A stretch of 24,768 nt of DNA, taken from the NCBI GenBank assembly GCA_022564085.1, contig JADFMC010000003.1:1-24768 (forward strand). Reading direction: 5' to 3'. How positions within the stretch are numbered: the first letter of the stretch is position 1; every line of letters starts with the position of its first letter. This stretch comes from Fidelibacterota bacterium (GTDB taxonomy: Bacteria; Fidelibacterota; Marinisomatia; SCGC-AAA003-L08; TS1B11). The notes below the pieces were generated by a model, which did no database searches, had not been told where the DNA came from, and saw only the letters and a program-made list of their open reading frames with translations. The position numbers and the translations under genes are program-made. Positions 1 to 7,659 of the stretch are shown in pieces.

Positions 1-2
1 TG

Positions 3-494
3 GACGACGTGAAGGCGGCGGGTTACACCGTGTCTGAACTCGACCAGCGTATGACGGAGCAGCTTTCGGGACGGCTGGTCAATCCAGAAGTAACGATTGC
101 CGTTATAAATCCGCGCGAACCAATGGTGTATGTATTCGGCGAGGTAGGTGTCGCGACCGCGATTCCGTTTCGACAGGCACGTACCGTGGCGCAAGCGATA
201 GCCATGGCCTCAGGAATTAATGTCAAAGCGAATAGAAGTCACATCGCGATTATCAGACTGGACGAAGAGGGCCATCTCCGCGCATACGTCGCACAAGACC
301 TATCGGGTCAACCGGGTTTCTACATGGCACTCCAGAACATGTATCTGCAACCGGATGACCTAATCATTGTCCCGGAAAGCGTACGTTCCCAGTTCGTTCG
401 TTTTGTTCAGGATTTTGTCAATACGCCGCTGAGTGGGATTAACCAGGTTCTAGGTCCCTACTTCCAATTCAGGCTAATTTCAGCGATTGATTAA
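3..494 (+). CDS. Polysaccharide export outer-membrane protein (Wza/SLBB type), C-terminal part
   Basis: The open frame runs in from the left edge of the window, so the N-terminus is missing; about 163 residues are visible. The sequence shows the end of a Poly_export domain (GYTVSELDQRMTEQL, then NPEVTIAVI) followed by an SLBB-like segment (VYVFGEV, then AQAIAMASGI) and the phrase LQPDDLIIVPE, all typical of Wza-family capsule/exopolysaccharide exporters. Such proteins form the outer-membrane channel for capsule or exopolysaccharide. The gene stops at TAA, 18 bases before a new ATG at 513 that looks like the next gene of the same operon. The family call is firm; which polysaccharide it exports cannot be said. 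Confidence 0.85.
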   Translation, partial: DDVKAAGYTVSELDQRMTEQLSGRLVNPEVTIAVINPREPMVYVFGEVGVATAIPFRQARTVAQAIAMASGINVKANRSHIAIIRLDEEGHLRAYVAQDLSGQPGFYMALQNMYLQPDDLIIVPESVRSQFVRFVQDFVNTPLSGINQVLGPYFQFRLISAID

Positions 495-512
495 TCGGAA
501 CTGCTCTTATAC

Positions 513-641
513 ATGAACGAGACTGAAGAAATTACGCATCACCCCGACGCGGATACTTTTGATATTCGAAAATCTTGGGAAGGGATCAAGCGGGCATGCT
601 TTGGTCATAAGTTTTTGACAAATTATATATATACCATTTAA
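513..641 (+). pseudogene. First ~28 codons of a gene downstream of the exporter (probably Wzz/Wzc-like), broken at ~595
   Basis: An ATG at 513 opens a frame beginning MNETEEITHH and continuing DIRKSWEGIKR. This resembles the cytoplasmic N-terminus of chain-length determinant / tyrosine-kinase proteins that commonly follow Wza-type exporters. After about position 595 the frame enters AT-rich sequence that belongs, on the other strand, to a DUF262 gene, and it ends at a chance TAA at 639-641. What is seen is a plausible start joined to unrelated sequence. The Wzz/Wzc identity is inferred mainly from position, because no transmembrane segment or kinase motif is reached. Confidence 0.45.
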
Positions 642-1104
642 ATGCTCCTTGGTAGACAGAGTGACGCTTTTCTTCAGGATTAAGGGGAACAGTGTAAGAA
701 TTGATTCTTCGAAATGTTTCGCGAATTTCTTTAGGAATTGCAGAGACAAAAATGTCTGCTGATAGAGAATAATCTAAAAAAACATGCTGATACTCTTTAT
801 CTAATTCAGAATACAATTTTCCAGCAGCTTCTTCTATTTCACATGTCGTTGATAACGGCAATTTATTTTTATAGAAATCAAATATGGTTCGGCTTCTTTG
901 TTGCCCATCAACAATCTCCTTACGAGTTTCTTTACTCTTAATATCCGTTACTTGGTATAAGGAAAGCTTTGGGATAGGATATTCTAACAGAACTGATTCA
1001 ATCAAAAATGATCTGGCGGCTGGTGGCCATACTTTATCACTTCTTTGATAATCACGATTGACTATGATTTCTTTCCGATTCATAGCCTTACAGTAATCAG
1101 CCAC
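586..1104 (-). pseudogene. Internal fragment of a DUF262 (ParB/GmrS-like) domain protein
   Basis: The minus-strand frame encodes a DUF262 N-terminal domain. It has a DYQR motif, the helix LIESVLLEYPIPKL, the signature IVDGQQRSRT and a later FRRINSY..PLNPEEKR block. DUF262 domains relate to the ParB/Srx nuclease-NTPase fold and occur in GmrSD-type modification-dependent restriction enzymes and many uncharacterised defence proteins. A GTG at 1104 gives 172 residues, but the homology seems to continue upstream of it (NYTVADYC, to about 1113), and the 3' end stops abruptly at 586 just after KTYDQS, well short of the usual 350 or more residues. Base composition is visibly more AT-rich than both flanks. 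Both ends are broken, so no intact protein is made from this locus as shown. Confidence 0.7.
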
Positions 1105-1112
1105 TGTATAAT

Positions 1113-1511
1113 TTGTTGCACCGGGAAGCGGAGAAGGAACTGTTCCCCGCTTGCAAAAAACTCGGGGTGGGTAACATCGTTTATTCGCCCTTGGCCCATG
1201 GGGTGCTCAGCGGTAAATATAAGTCCATTGATGGGGCCACCGAAGGGCGGTTAGCGCACTGGCAGCCGGAGAATAATTTCCTGACCGAGGGGAACTTGGC
1301 GAAAGTTGAGAATCTCAATACCTTGGCGGCGGAATATGGCATGACCAGCGCCCAGCTGGCCCTGCGGTGGTGCCTACGCCGCCCGGAAGTAGCCGCAGTT
1401 ATCGTGGGCGCCAGCACACCCAAACAGCTGGACGAAAACTGTGCGGCTGGGAACATAGAGCTAACTGGGGAGCAGTTGCAATCCATCGAGGCCGTTATCG
1501 CTGCGGCTTAA
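1113..1511 (+). pseudogene. Aldo/keto reductase, C-terminal ~135 residues only
   Basis: The frame carries the second half of an NADPH-dependent aldo/keto reductase TIM barrel. It shows YNLLHREAEKE, the YSPLAHGVLSGKY strand-helix, the helix AQLALRWCL and the cofactor-binding stretch VIVGASTPKQLDEN. The N-terminal half with the catalytic Asp-Tyr-Lys-His residues is absent. The frame is open only back to 1086 (TAG at 1083), and recognisable reductase sequence begins around 1100, where the DUF262 fragment starts on the other strand. The TTG at 1113 is therefore not a natural start. The most likely explanation is a chimeric join or a deletion that removed the 5' half. Confidence 0.8.
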
Positions 1512-1548
1512 GGGTACGGAAAAATCGTCTGGCGATAAAACAAATACC

Positions 1549-1578
1549 TTGGAAAACAGCCGCAAAACCATGTATACT
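1549..1578 (+). promoter_or_regulatory. Sigma70-like promoter just upstream of the peroxiredoxin gene
   Basis: TTGGAA (1549-1554) and TATACT (1573-1578) are separated by 18 bases. The ATG of the peroxiredoxin gene lies at 1587, so a start 6-8 bases after the -10 box would give an almost leaderless mRNA. That fits the lack of a visible Shine-Dalgarno sequence. It is a pattern match only; spacing and box quality are good but not decisive. Confidence 0.4.
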
Positions 1579-1586
1579 TGCTTATT

Positions 1587-2114
1587 ATGAAGTACATCCG
1601 AGCATCCACCATAGTGATCGCCGGAATCGCCGGCGTTCTCCTGCTATTTGCCAATGATGAAGGGCTTACGCCAGGGAATCCCGCGCCGGAATTCGAGCTG
1701 CCCGATCACGAAGGTGTTATCCACCGGCTGTCCGACTATCACGGGCAGAAGGTGCTGGTATACTTTTATCCCAAGGACAACACTCCCGGCTGTACCAAAG
1801 AAGCTTGCGGCCTAAGGGACTCCTACGGTGATTTCCAGGCGGCTGATATTATCATCCTGGGCATCAGCTACGACGACTCTGAGTCCCATCAGCAGTTCCG
1901 CGAGCAGCACGATCTGCCGTTTACCTTGCTCAGCGACTTGACCAAGGAGGTGGCGGCAGCCTACGGCACGAAGGGACGCTACCCGCTGGCCAGCCGGCGG
2001 TCTTTTCTCATCGATGAAGAAGGGCTGATTGTCCATATTATCCGGGATGTTGATGTTACTACCCACAGCCAGGATGTGCTGCGACTGTTCCGCGAGGCGG
2101 AAACTATCCCCTGA
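1587..2114 (+). CDS. bcp: Membrane-anchored or exported Bcp/PrxQ-type peroxiredoxin
   Basis: Peroxiredoxin of the AhpC/TSA superfamily, Bcp (PrxQ) subfamily, which reduces hydrogen peroxide and organic hydroperoxides using thiol electrons. After an N-terminal hydrophobic stretch (residues about 8-22) come PAPEFELPDHEG, then YFYPKDNTPGCTKEAC with the peroxidatic Cys69 and the PrxQ-type resolving Cys74 five residues later. The ATG at 1587 is preferred over the TTG at 1578 because it starts the signal-like segment directly. The segment has no clear cleavage site, so the protein may be anchored on the periplasmic face; most Bcp proteins are cytoplasmic. The gene has its own promoter-like sequence and lies just before a methyltransferase-like gene. 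Its 175 residues are about 20 more than a usual Bcp, explained by the N-terminal segment. Confidence 0.9.
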   Translation: MKYIRASTIVIAGIAGVLLLFANDEGLTPGNPAPEFELPDHEGVIHRLSDYHGQKVLVYFYPKDNTPGCTKEACGLRDSYGDFQAADIIILGISYDDSESHQQFREQHDLPFTLLSDLTKEVAAAYGTKGRYPLASRRSFLIDEEGLIVHIIRDVDVTTHSQDVLRLFREAETIP

Positions 2115-2155
2115 TCAATAGCGACCAACGATCTGTTCCAGCGGTACCGATCGGA

Positions 2156-2635
2156 TTGTTGGGCACGGCAATATCTGTGGCGCTTTGGCTGCTGTTGCTA
2201 TACCTACAATCTTGGATAGCCCTTCCGGAGTTCGATATTGCGCCCGGTTGGCGCTGGTTTTTCGGCCTCCTTTTCGGGATCGATGCCCTGGTGGCGATTA
2301 TCTGGGCACACCGGAGCCTGGACCATCGCCGCACGGATGGCGAGCAGCTGGTGGTGACCGGGCCCTATGCCCTATTGCGACACCCCATGTATGCCGCGGT
2401 GCTATGGAACGGCACCGCAGTTACGGCTTTCGGTTTAGGATCCTGGTTGGTGTTGGTAGCAGTGGTGCCATTACATCTGATCTGGGTCTGGTTGGTGAGG
2501 CTCGAAGAGGCACAGCTGGCCGCCCGGTATGGCGCGGCATATGAAGCCTACAGCGCTGACACCGGCCAGTTCTTTCCCCGCTGGGAATCGCTTAAGAAAA
2601 CCATCCGCGCAGGTCGAAGCAAAAACAGCGAGTAA
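2156..2635 (+). CDS. Isoprenylcysteine carboxyl methyltransferase-like (ICMT/PEMT family) membrane protein
   Basis: This is an integral membrane protein of about 159 residues with hydrophobic segments near residues 3-20, 31-49 and 85-115. The family signature is VTGPYALLRHPMYAAVL in the middle, followed by a C-terminal E-E-x-x-L-x-x-x-Y-G-x-x-Y-x-x-Y pattern (EEAQLAARYGAAYEAY). These motifs form the S-adenosylmethionine site in ICMT and related phospholipid methyltransferases. The bacterial substrate is unknown. No ATG is available; TTG at 2156 is the first usual start codon, although the frame stays open back through the end of the peroxiredoxin gene, so the true start is uncertain. The stop overlaps the ATG of the MATE gene by one base (TAATG), which indicates translational coupling. 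Confidence 0.8.
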   Translation: MLGTAISVALWLLLLYLQSWIALPEFDIAPGWRWFFGLLFGIDALVAIIWAHRSLDHRRTDGEQLVVTGPYALLRHPMYAAVLWNGTAVTAFGLGSWLVLVAVVPLHLIWVWLVRLEEAQLAARYGAAYEAYSADTGQFFPRWESLKKTIRAGRSKNSE

Positions 2636-3999
2636 TGCCGGCGGCAATGCAGTTACCACTCCGCCCAACGCCCCGGGAGCTGCGACGCAGGATCATACAA
2701 CTCGCCGGCCCAATAATGCTGGCCAGCCTGTCGCAGACGCTGATGAGCCTGATCGATATCGCCATGGTGGGCCGGTTAGGGGCTGCGGCGGTGGCCGCTG
2801 TTGGGCTGGGCGGAATGTTCACTTTCGCCATCAGCGCGTTCCTGACCTCCATCCAGGCCGGGGCGCAGACGGTGATCTCCCGGCGAGTGGGGGAGGAATT
2901 GCCCAGCCAGGTTAGTGAGACCGTCCGCAGTGCCTTTAGATTCTCGCTCTTGGCCGGCACGCTAATCGGCCTGCTGACATATAGCGTCGCCCAGCGACTC
3001 TTCCCCCTCATCAGTGATGACGGCTCCGTTATCAGTATGGGAAGCGCCTATCTGGAATGGCGAAGTCTCAGCCTCGGCATGGTGATGGCTAGTTCCGTGC
3101 TGTACGCCCTATATAACGGCATCAGCCGCCCTGGCATTCACCTGGTTGTTTCTCTTCTGGCGAACAGTTTGAACGTGGTGCTCAATTACGGCTTGATTTT
3201 CGGCCACTGGGGCCTGGCGGCCATGGGTGCTCCCGGCGCGGGTTTGGCCACAACTTTATCTTCATTGGTAGCACTCGGCCTGTACGCTGGTTTCTCCCGT
3301 CTGGCAGATATAAAACAGAAATTCCCCGGCCTCTGGAGGGGCCCAAGTAATTGGAAAGCGTTGGCCCGGGTAATCGAGATTTCGGTACCTGCCGCCTGGC
3401 AGAATTTTGGGGTAATGTTCGGGTTTACCATGTTCATGGTAATCATGGGCCGGGTAAGCACCATGGCCCTGGCGGCCACTGAAATCGTTTTCAATATATT
3501 ATCGTTCAGCTTTATGCCAGCGATAGGATTTCTCTACGCAACCCAGACTTTGGTCAGTGAAAGCTTGGGCCGTAAGGATCCAGAGACGGCCGCCAAAGCC
3601 GCCAAATTGGCAACCGTCCAGTGTATGATGCTGATGGGGTCCATGGGAATTCTATTTATGTCCATACCTCGTATAATCCTACGCCTTTTCACACCCGAAG
3701 TTGAGCTGATCGAGATGGCGGTGTCACCGTTGGTGGTACTGGGAATGGTGCAGTTCGTCGACGCAATTGGTATGGTCCATCTGGGGGCACTGCGGGGCGC
3801 AGGTGACAATCGCTACCCGGCCATAGCCGATCTGCTGCTGATGTGGCTGTTTTTCCTACCGGTCACCTATGTAACCGCACTCCACTATCAGTATGGGATT
3901 ATGGGAGGTTGGATCGCCCTAGCCATATATATCGCCGGCTTCGCCGCTTTGGCATGGCACCGTTTTCTGACCGGTCCGTGGCGCACGATCAAGATCTAA
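2635..3999 (+). CDS. MATE family multidrug/Na+ efflux transporter
   Basis: A 454-residue polytopic inner-membrane protein with about twelve hydrophobic segments in two homologous halves, as expected for MATE exporters driven by Na+ or H+. Typical features are GPIMLASLSQTLMSLIDIAM in the first helix, followed by GRLGAAAVAAVGL, the mid-protein APGAGLATTLS, SVPAAWQNFGVM at the start of the second half, and GALRGAGDNRYP near the end. Length matches the family (440-470). It overlaps the upstream methyltransferase-like gene by one base, so the two are probably made from one mRNA. The substrate cannot be predicted from this sequence. About 110 bases separate it from ssb. Confidence 0.92.
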   Translation: MPAAMQLPLRPTPRELRRRIIQLAGPIMLASLSQTLMSLIDIAMVGRLGAAAVAAVGLGGMFTFAISAFLTSIQAGAQTVISRRVGEELPSQVSETVRSAFRFSLLAGTLIGLLTYSVAQRLFPLISDDGSVISMGSAYLEWRSLSLGMVMASSVLYALYNGISRPGIHLVVSLLANSLNVVLNYGLIFGHWGLAAMGAPGAGLATTLSSLVALGLYAGFSRLADIKQKFPGLWRGPSNWKALARVIEISVPAAWQNFGVMFGFTMFMVIMGRVSTMALAATEIVFNILSFSFMPAIGFLYATQTLVSESLGRKDPETAAKAAKLATVQCMMLMGSMGILFMSIPRIILRLFTPEVELIEMAVSPLVVLGMVQFVDAIGMVHLGALRGAGDNRYPAIADLLLMWLFFLPVTYVTALHYQYGIMGGWIALAIYIAGFAALAWHRFLTGPWRTIKI

Positions 4000-4112
4000 C
4001 TATCGGCCCGCAAGTTTGAGTTGCTTTAGACTATCGCTGTCCTTACGTTCCATAGTAAATAAACAATCATTTTATCGGCGGCTTAAAGAGGTTTTACTTC
4101 AAAGGAGAAACC

Positions 4113-4526
4113 ATGCAGCGCGGTAGCGTCAACAAAGTAATAATCGTGGGACATGTAGGCGGCGATCCAGAACCACGCTATACACCATCAGGTACCGCCG
4201 TCGTTAATATCAGCGTTGCCACCAATGAAGTCCGTCGCGACTCCGAAGGCAATGAGCTAAAATCTACGGAGTGGCATCGGGTTGTGCTGTGGAGCAAGCA
4301 AGCCGAGTTCGTAGGCAATTACGTGAAAAAGGGGCAATTGGTTTACGTTGAGGGCCGCCTTCAGACTAGGACTTGGGAGGATCGAAATAAAATCGAACGC
4401 CGTACCACGGAGATCGTAGCCGATAATATAACTTTGCTTGGTCCCAGCCGTAGCACCGACTCCCCGGCCACTGATACTCCGTCAATCAGTGAAGAACCAC
4501 CCGATGATGATGATATCCCGTTCTAA
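4113..4526 (+). CDS. ssb: Single-stranded DNA-binding protein
   Basis: A 137-residue SSB that coats single-stranded DNA in replication, recombination and repair. The OB fold spans residues 1-105 or so: NKVIIVGHVGGDPEPRYTPSG, a central STEWHRVVLWSKQAE and a strand ending VYVEGRLQTRTWED. A short linker rich in Ser, Thr and Pro leads to the acidic tail DDDDIPF, the conserved tip that binds partner proteins such as PriA, RecO and the polymerase III chi subunit. The start is well supported by AAAGGAG at 4101-4107, five bases before the ATG. It is followed by a strand switch and an AT-rich gap, so it probably ends a transcription unit. Confidence 0.97.
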   Translation: MQRGSVNKVIIVGHVGGDPEPRYTPSGTAVVNISVATNEVRRDSEGNELKSTEWHRVVLWSKQAEFVGNYVKKGQLVYVEGRLQTRTWEDRNKIERRTTEIVADNITLLGPSRSTDSPATDTPSISEEPPDDDDIPF

Positions 4527-4713
4527 GCAGAATTCTTACCACGGCACAGAACAATTCCATGCTTCTACATTATTTACAAATCCGCTCCTGAATATTTTTT
4601 CTCCTTACTCCGCCTAGCTCATCATTCCTTCGAGCCTGCTCCTCAAAAACATTGATTTCTTATTTTACTTTTCCTCGTTAAACACCTATATTCTGAGCTA
4701 CAGCCCATATTTT

Positions 4714-5238
4714 TCAGCATAGCCTCTTCATCGCATTAAATTCAAATCGCTTCAAATGTACCGCTGTAACGACTACGGCTGTTACTTCAAAACCCATTGT
4801 ATGGGCAATGATCGCCGCGTTATGCATATGCCCGCAGAGTGCCTTTTTTGTTTCCCTTGCCTCTTCAAAGCGCGCTCCCAGGGATATAACTGTTACACCG
4901 GGCCCGCCCCCGGGCACGCTGTACAATTGCCCCACATCTATAAATCTGGTTGTGCCCAATTCAGTTAGTTGCCTTAATGGATTGCTGCCCGACCTGTTTA
5001 TACTATCCTCCACAAAGGCCCAGGTTCTATCCCCTTCCAGCACCGCCAGGTCAAATATACGAACACCGCTAATTCCCTGAACCCGAATTTGCCCTAATTT
5101 ATTAGCCCACATTGCATGATCGCTTCCAGAAAACACTATTGCTTCACCTGTTGAAATCTCGTTCTGATCCTTTTTCCCTAGTAAATCATAAAAAAGGTTC
5201 GTCAGCACTAGCTGTTTTTTGTTTCTTTGCCGTTCCAC
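4714..5238 (-). CDS. Short, divergent purine nucleoside phosphorylase-like protein
   Basis: The product (174 residues from a GTG at 5238; an in-frame TAG lies at 5263-5265) has no intact family signature, but several phrases line up in order with trimeric purine nucleoside phosphorylases: EDSINRSGSNPL (compare EDHINxxGxNPL), then GTTRFIDVGQLYS (compare GxRFxDMSxAY), then LGARFEEARETK (compare GPxFETPAEIR), then IIAHTMGFEVTAVVVTA (compare VIVARHMGxxVxxISxIT). The family is normally 270-290 residues; the N-terminal phosphate-binding third and the C-terminal helix are missing, and the TNAAG loop is replaced. It could be a degenerating phosphorylase or a paralogue with another role. It lies alone on the minus strand in AT-rich DNA. 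The family link is an inference from motif order only. Confidence 0.4.
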   Translation of the reverse strand: MERQRNKKQLVLTNLFYDLLGKKDQNEISTGEAIVFSGSDHAMWANKLGQIRVQGISGVRIFDLAVLEGDRTWAFVEDSINRSGSNPLRQLTELGTTRFIDVGQLYSVPGGGPGVTVISLGARFEEARETKKALCGHMHNAAIIAHTMGFEVTAVVVTAVHLKRFEFNAMKRLC

Positions 5239-5834
5239 TGTACCTAGATTCCTACATATACGCTAGTTGATGTAATTACAGTAAACAAGTTAAAGTTTCT
5301 TCGCTGACGCTATAAGAATTTAAATCGAAGGAAGCTTCAAATATCATGGATTTAGTAGGCGAGGTCTTCTTAAGATACTATGAATTCATTGGTTGCAGTA
5401 ATATATGATTTAACCCAATTCAAGCGATCGCAAGTTCATCACCAAGCTTGCGACTGATTGTGATGAATTGCTTTTCTGGAAGACTATTATCAACTAATCA
5501 TTAACAACTCTATGGGGCCTACCCAAATTATCCGCCCGCCAGAATAGATTTAACAACATCACCATTATTAATATTATATGTTTCCCGCCTATCTATCATA
5601 TCCCCTGAATACCGTATCCATTGCTACCTATACGGCCCCGTGCGCCATAGAATTTCGACCTTGGCGGTTGATAACTATCACGGAAATGGCTATTGGGTGG
5701 CTGGGAAAGCTACTTATCTACCTATATTTTCAGGATAAGCCGGATGAGATTTGGTTCCGGGAGTGATAGTCTCATCTTTTCAAAGGAAAACCGGGGTTAA
5801 GGAGCCTTAGAGGCACGATTTAGGACTATTTATT
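5239..5834. other. AT-rich gap with no convincing gene
   Basis: About 600 bases between the phosphorylase-like gene and the subtilase. An inverted repeat lies at 5430-5471. Plus-strand frames stay open from 5505 to 5738 (without a start codon) and from 5578 to 5766 (ATG, 62 codons), but neither gives a recognised protein. The first contains the gene-like phrase NYHGNGYWVAGKATYLP and may be a relic. The last 60 bases probably carry the subtilase leader, including AGGA at 5822-5825, nine bases before its ATG. Confidence 0.5.
5430..5471. repeat. Imperfect inverted repeat (hairpin)
   Basis: The arms GCAAGTTCATCAC (5430-5442) and GTGATGAATTGC (5460-5471) pair over 12 base pairs with one bulged G, around a 17-base loop. 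A competing stem CGCAAG/CTTGCG uses part of the same bases. The right arm is followed by only a short T run (CTTTTC), so it might be a weak terminator or an operator; function is unknown. Confidence 0.45.
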
Positions 5835-7643
5835 ATGGTTTTCTCAAAAATAGCCGAGGTTATTGTTATCCTAGCGCGTAATATGATTGTTATTCTCACA
5901 ATAATGCCCTTTATCGCCGTGTCTACCCGGATAATGGCAGAGGTACCTGTATCACGGAATTTAATTGAGATCGGTCAGCGATCGGATGGCGTAATTCATG
6001 CCTGGCTGTTTCTTGATCGAAAGGCTGTATCGCTGGCAATAGGAAAATATTCTTTCCCCGCAACTACCAGGGCAATATTGCGGCGGCAGATGCGCGGCAC
6101 TGCCAACCAAACTACAATTGAGGACCTTGGCAGGCCTGTATCTCTAGATTATTTGAAACGGATACGGGGTTACGGAGTCAACATAAGGAGAGTTAGTCAT
6201 TGGTTCAACGCCATCAGCATCAGTGCGACAAGGCAGCAGCTGGAAGAGATACGTAAATTGCCTTTTATAATCTATATCGCACCAGTAAGGCAACTCCGCC
6301 AACCGATTATGCTCCATGATATCACTAAAATTGAGATAGAGTTGAGGCATGCGCCTAAAACCGGGGCCATTGATTACGGCGCAAGCGCCTGGCAGACGGA
6401 AGTGTTGGGCGTAAACGATGTACATGAACGGGGGTACAGCGGGACAGGGGTCCTGGTATTGATGTTGGACACAGGATTTATGAACTCGCATGAAGCTATA
6501 AACCAGGAAAGGATACTTAGCGAGTATGATTTCATCAACGATGATGGCGAGACGGCCAATGAAACGGCGGAAGAAAATAAAATAGGTCAGCATAACCATG
6601 GCTCAATGACTTATAGCGTTTTGGGGGGATACGCGCCGGGAAAACTTATTGGGCCAGCCTACGGTTGCGATTTCTTGTTAGCAAAGACTGAGTCCGTGGC
6701 CTACGAGAGAATGGTCGAGGAAGACAATTTTGTAGCGGCGCTCGAATGGGGCGAAATGCTGGGCGCCGATATTGTCTCGAGCTCCCTGGGCTACAACGCC
6801 TGGTATGAATATGAGCAGATGGACGGCCAGACAGCCATTACCACTAGAGCTGTATCAATCGCCACCCAATTGGGAATGGTGGTCGTCACTGCAGCGGGGA
6901 ATGAACGTGGCAGTGGCGGCAAACAGGACTGGGGTGGCCATATCATGGCCCCCGCCGACGCCGACGGTATTATCACCGTGGGTGCAATTGATGCCAAAGG
7001 GGTAGTGGCATCATTTTCCAGCATGGGGCCCACGGCCGATGGACGAATCAAACCTGAGGTGGCGGCCCCAGGGGTCGGTGTATTTTCGGCCTCACCCAGT
7101 GGCGCTAATATCTACACTACCGGTAGCGGCACCTCTTTTGCCACACCGCTGATAGCGGGTTGCGTGGCCCTGCTTTTAGAAGCCCATCCCCAATGGCGGC
7201 CGGACCAGATTCGGGAAGCATTAATGGCAACAGCCAGTCAGTCCGAGAACCCGGACAATTACCTTGGGTGGGGAGTCGTCGACCTGCTTGCGGCCCTACA
7301 GTACATTCCTGGTGATTCCGCGTCCACAGGAGGAAATTCAGCTGGCACGGCTGGGCAATTAACATTGTTGGTGTATCCCAATCCCTTTGATCTCAACCAC
7401 AACTCAAACACCCTCGTCAACTGGACGCTGGCCACCGAGACTTCGGTGCAGGTGGATGTTTACAACTTACTGGGGCAGCACGTAATCAACCTTTACCGGC
7501 ACGGTCTGCAGGAGCCGGACCCAGGCTCCGTGAGGTGGGACGGGATCGATTATCGAGGGCGCAGAGTAGCCAGCGGAGTTTATCTAATACGCTTACGTGC
7601 CGGCCAGGAGATCACATTTACTCGCCTGACCGTACAGCATTAA
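5835..7643 (+). CDS. Secreted subtilisin-like serine protease (S8) with C-terminal T9SS/FlgD-like sorting domain
   Basis: A 602-residue extracellular protease. An N-terminal hydrophobic segment (about 8-29) acts as the export signal; residues about 40-165 look like an inhibitory propeptide. The S8 catalytic triad is visible as Asp212 (LMLDTGF), His255 (NHGSMTY) and Ser434 (GTSFATP), with oxyanion Asn356 in TAAGN. After the catalytic domain (to about 490) and a Gly/Ser/Thr linker comes a beta-sandwich of about 90 residues beginning VYPNPF and ending SGVYLIRLRAG, the form of FlgD-like / type A sorting domains found on secreted proteins of FCB bacteria. The ATG at 5835 has AGGA nine bases upstream. 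Probable role: degrading external protein for nutrition. queF follows after 16 bases, an unusual partner that is probably only cotranscribed. Confidence 0.93.
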   Translation: MVFSKIAEVIVILARNMIVILTIMPFIAVSTRIMAEVPVSRNLIEIGQRSDGVIHAWLFLDRKAVSLAIGKYSFPATTRAILRRQMRGTANQTTIEDLGRPVSLDYLKRIRGYGVNIRRVSHWFNAISISATRQQLEEIRKLPFIIYIAPVRQLRQPIMLHDITKIEIELRHAPKTGAIDYGASAWQTEVLGVNDVHERGYSGTGVLVLMLDTGFMNSHEAINQERILSEYDFINDDGETANETAEENKIGQHNHGSMTYSVLGGYAPGKLIGPAYGCDFLLAKTESVAYERMVEEDNFVAALEWGEMLGADIVSSSLGYNAWYEYEQMDGQTAITTRAVSIATQLGMVVVTAAGNERGSGGKQDWGGHIMAPADADGIITVGAIDAKGVVASFSSMGPTADGRIKPEVAAPGVGVFSASPSGANIYTTGSGTSFATPLIAGCVALLLEAHPQWRPDQIREALMATASQSENPDNYLGWGVVDLLAALQYIPGDSASTGGNSAGTAGQLTLLVYPNPFDLNHNSNTLVNWTLATETSVQVDVYNLLGQHVINLYRHGLQEPDPGSVRWDGIDYRGRRVASGVYLIRLRAGQEITFTRLTVQH

Positions 7644-7659
7644 CGAAAATGAGGCCCGA

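Noticed and set aside
5578..5766. Plus-strand ATG frame of 62 codons
   Set aside because: No ribosome-binding site, no recognised similarity, and an overlapping frame looks more protein-like; probably not a gene.
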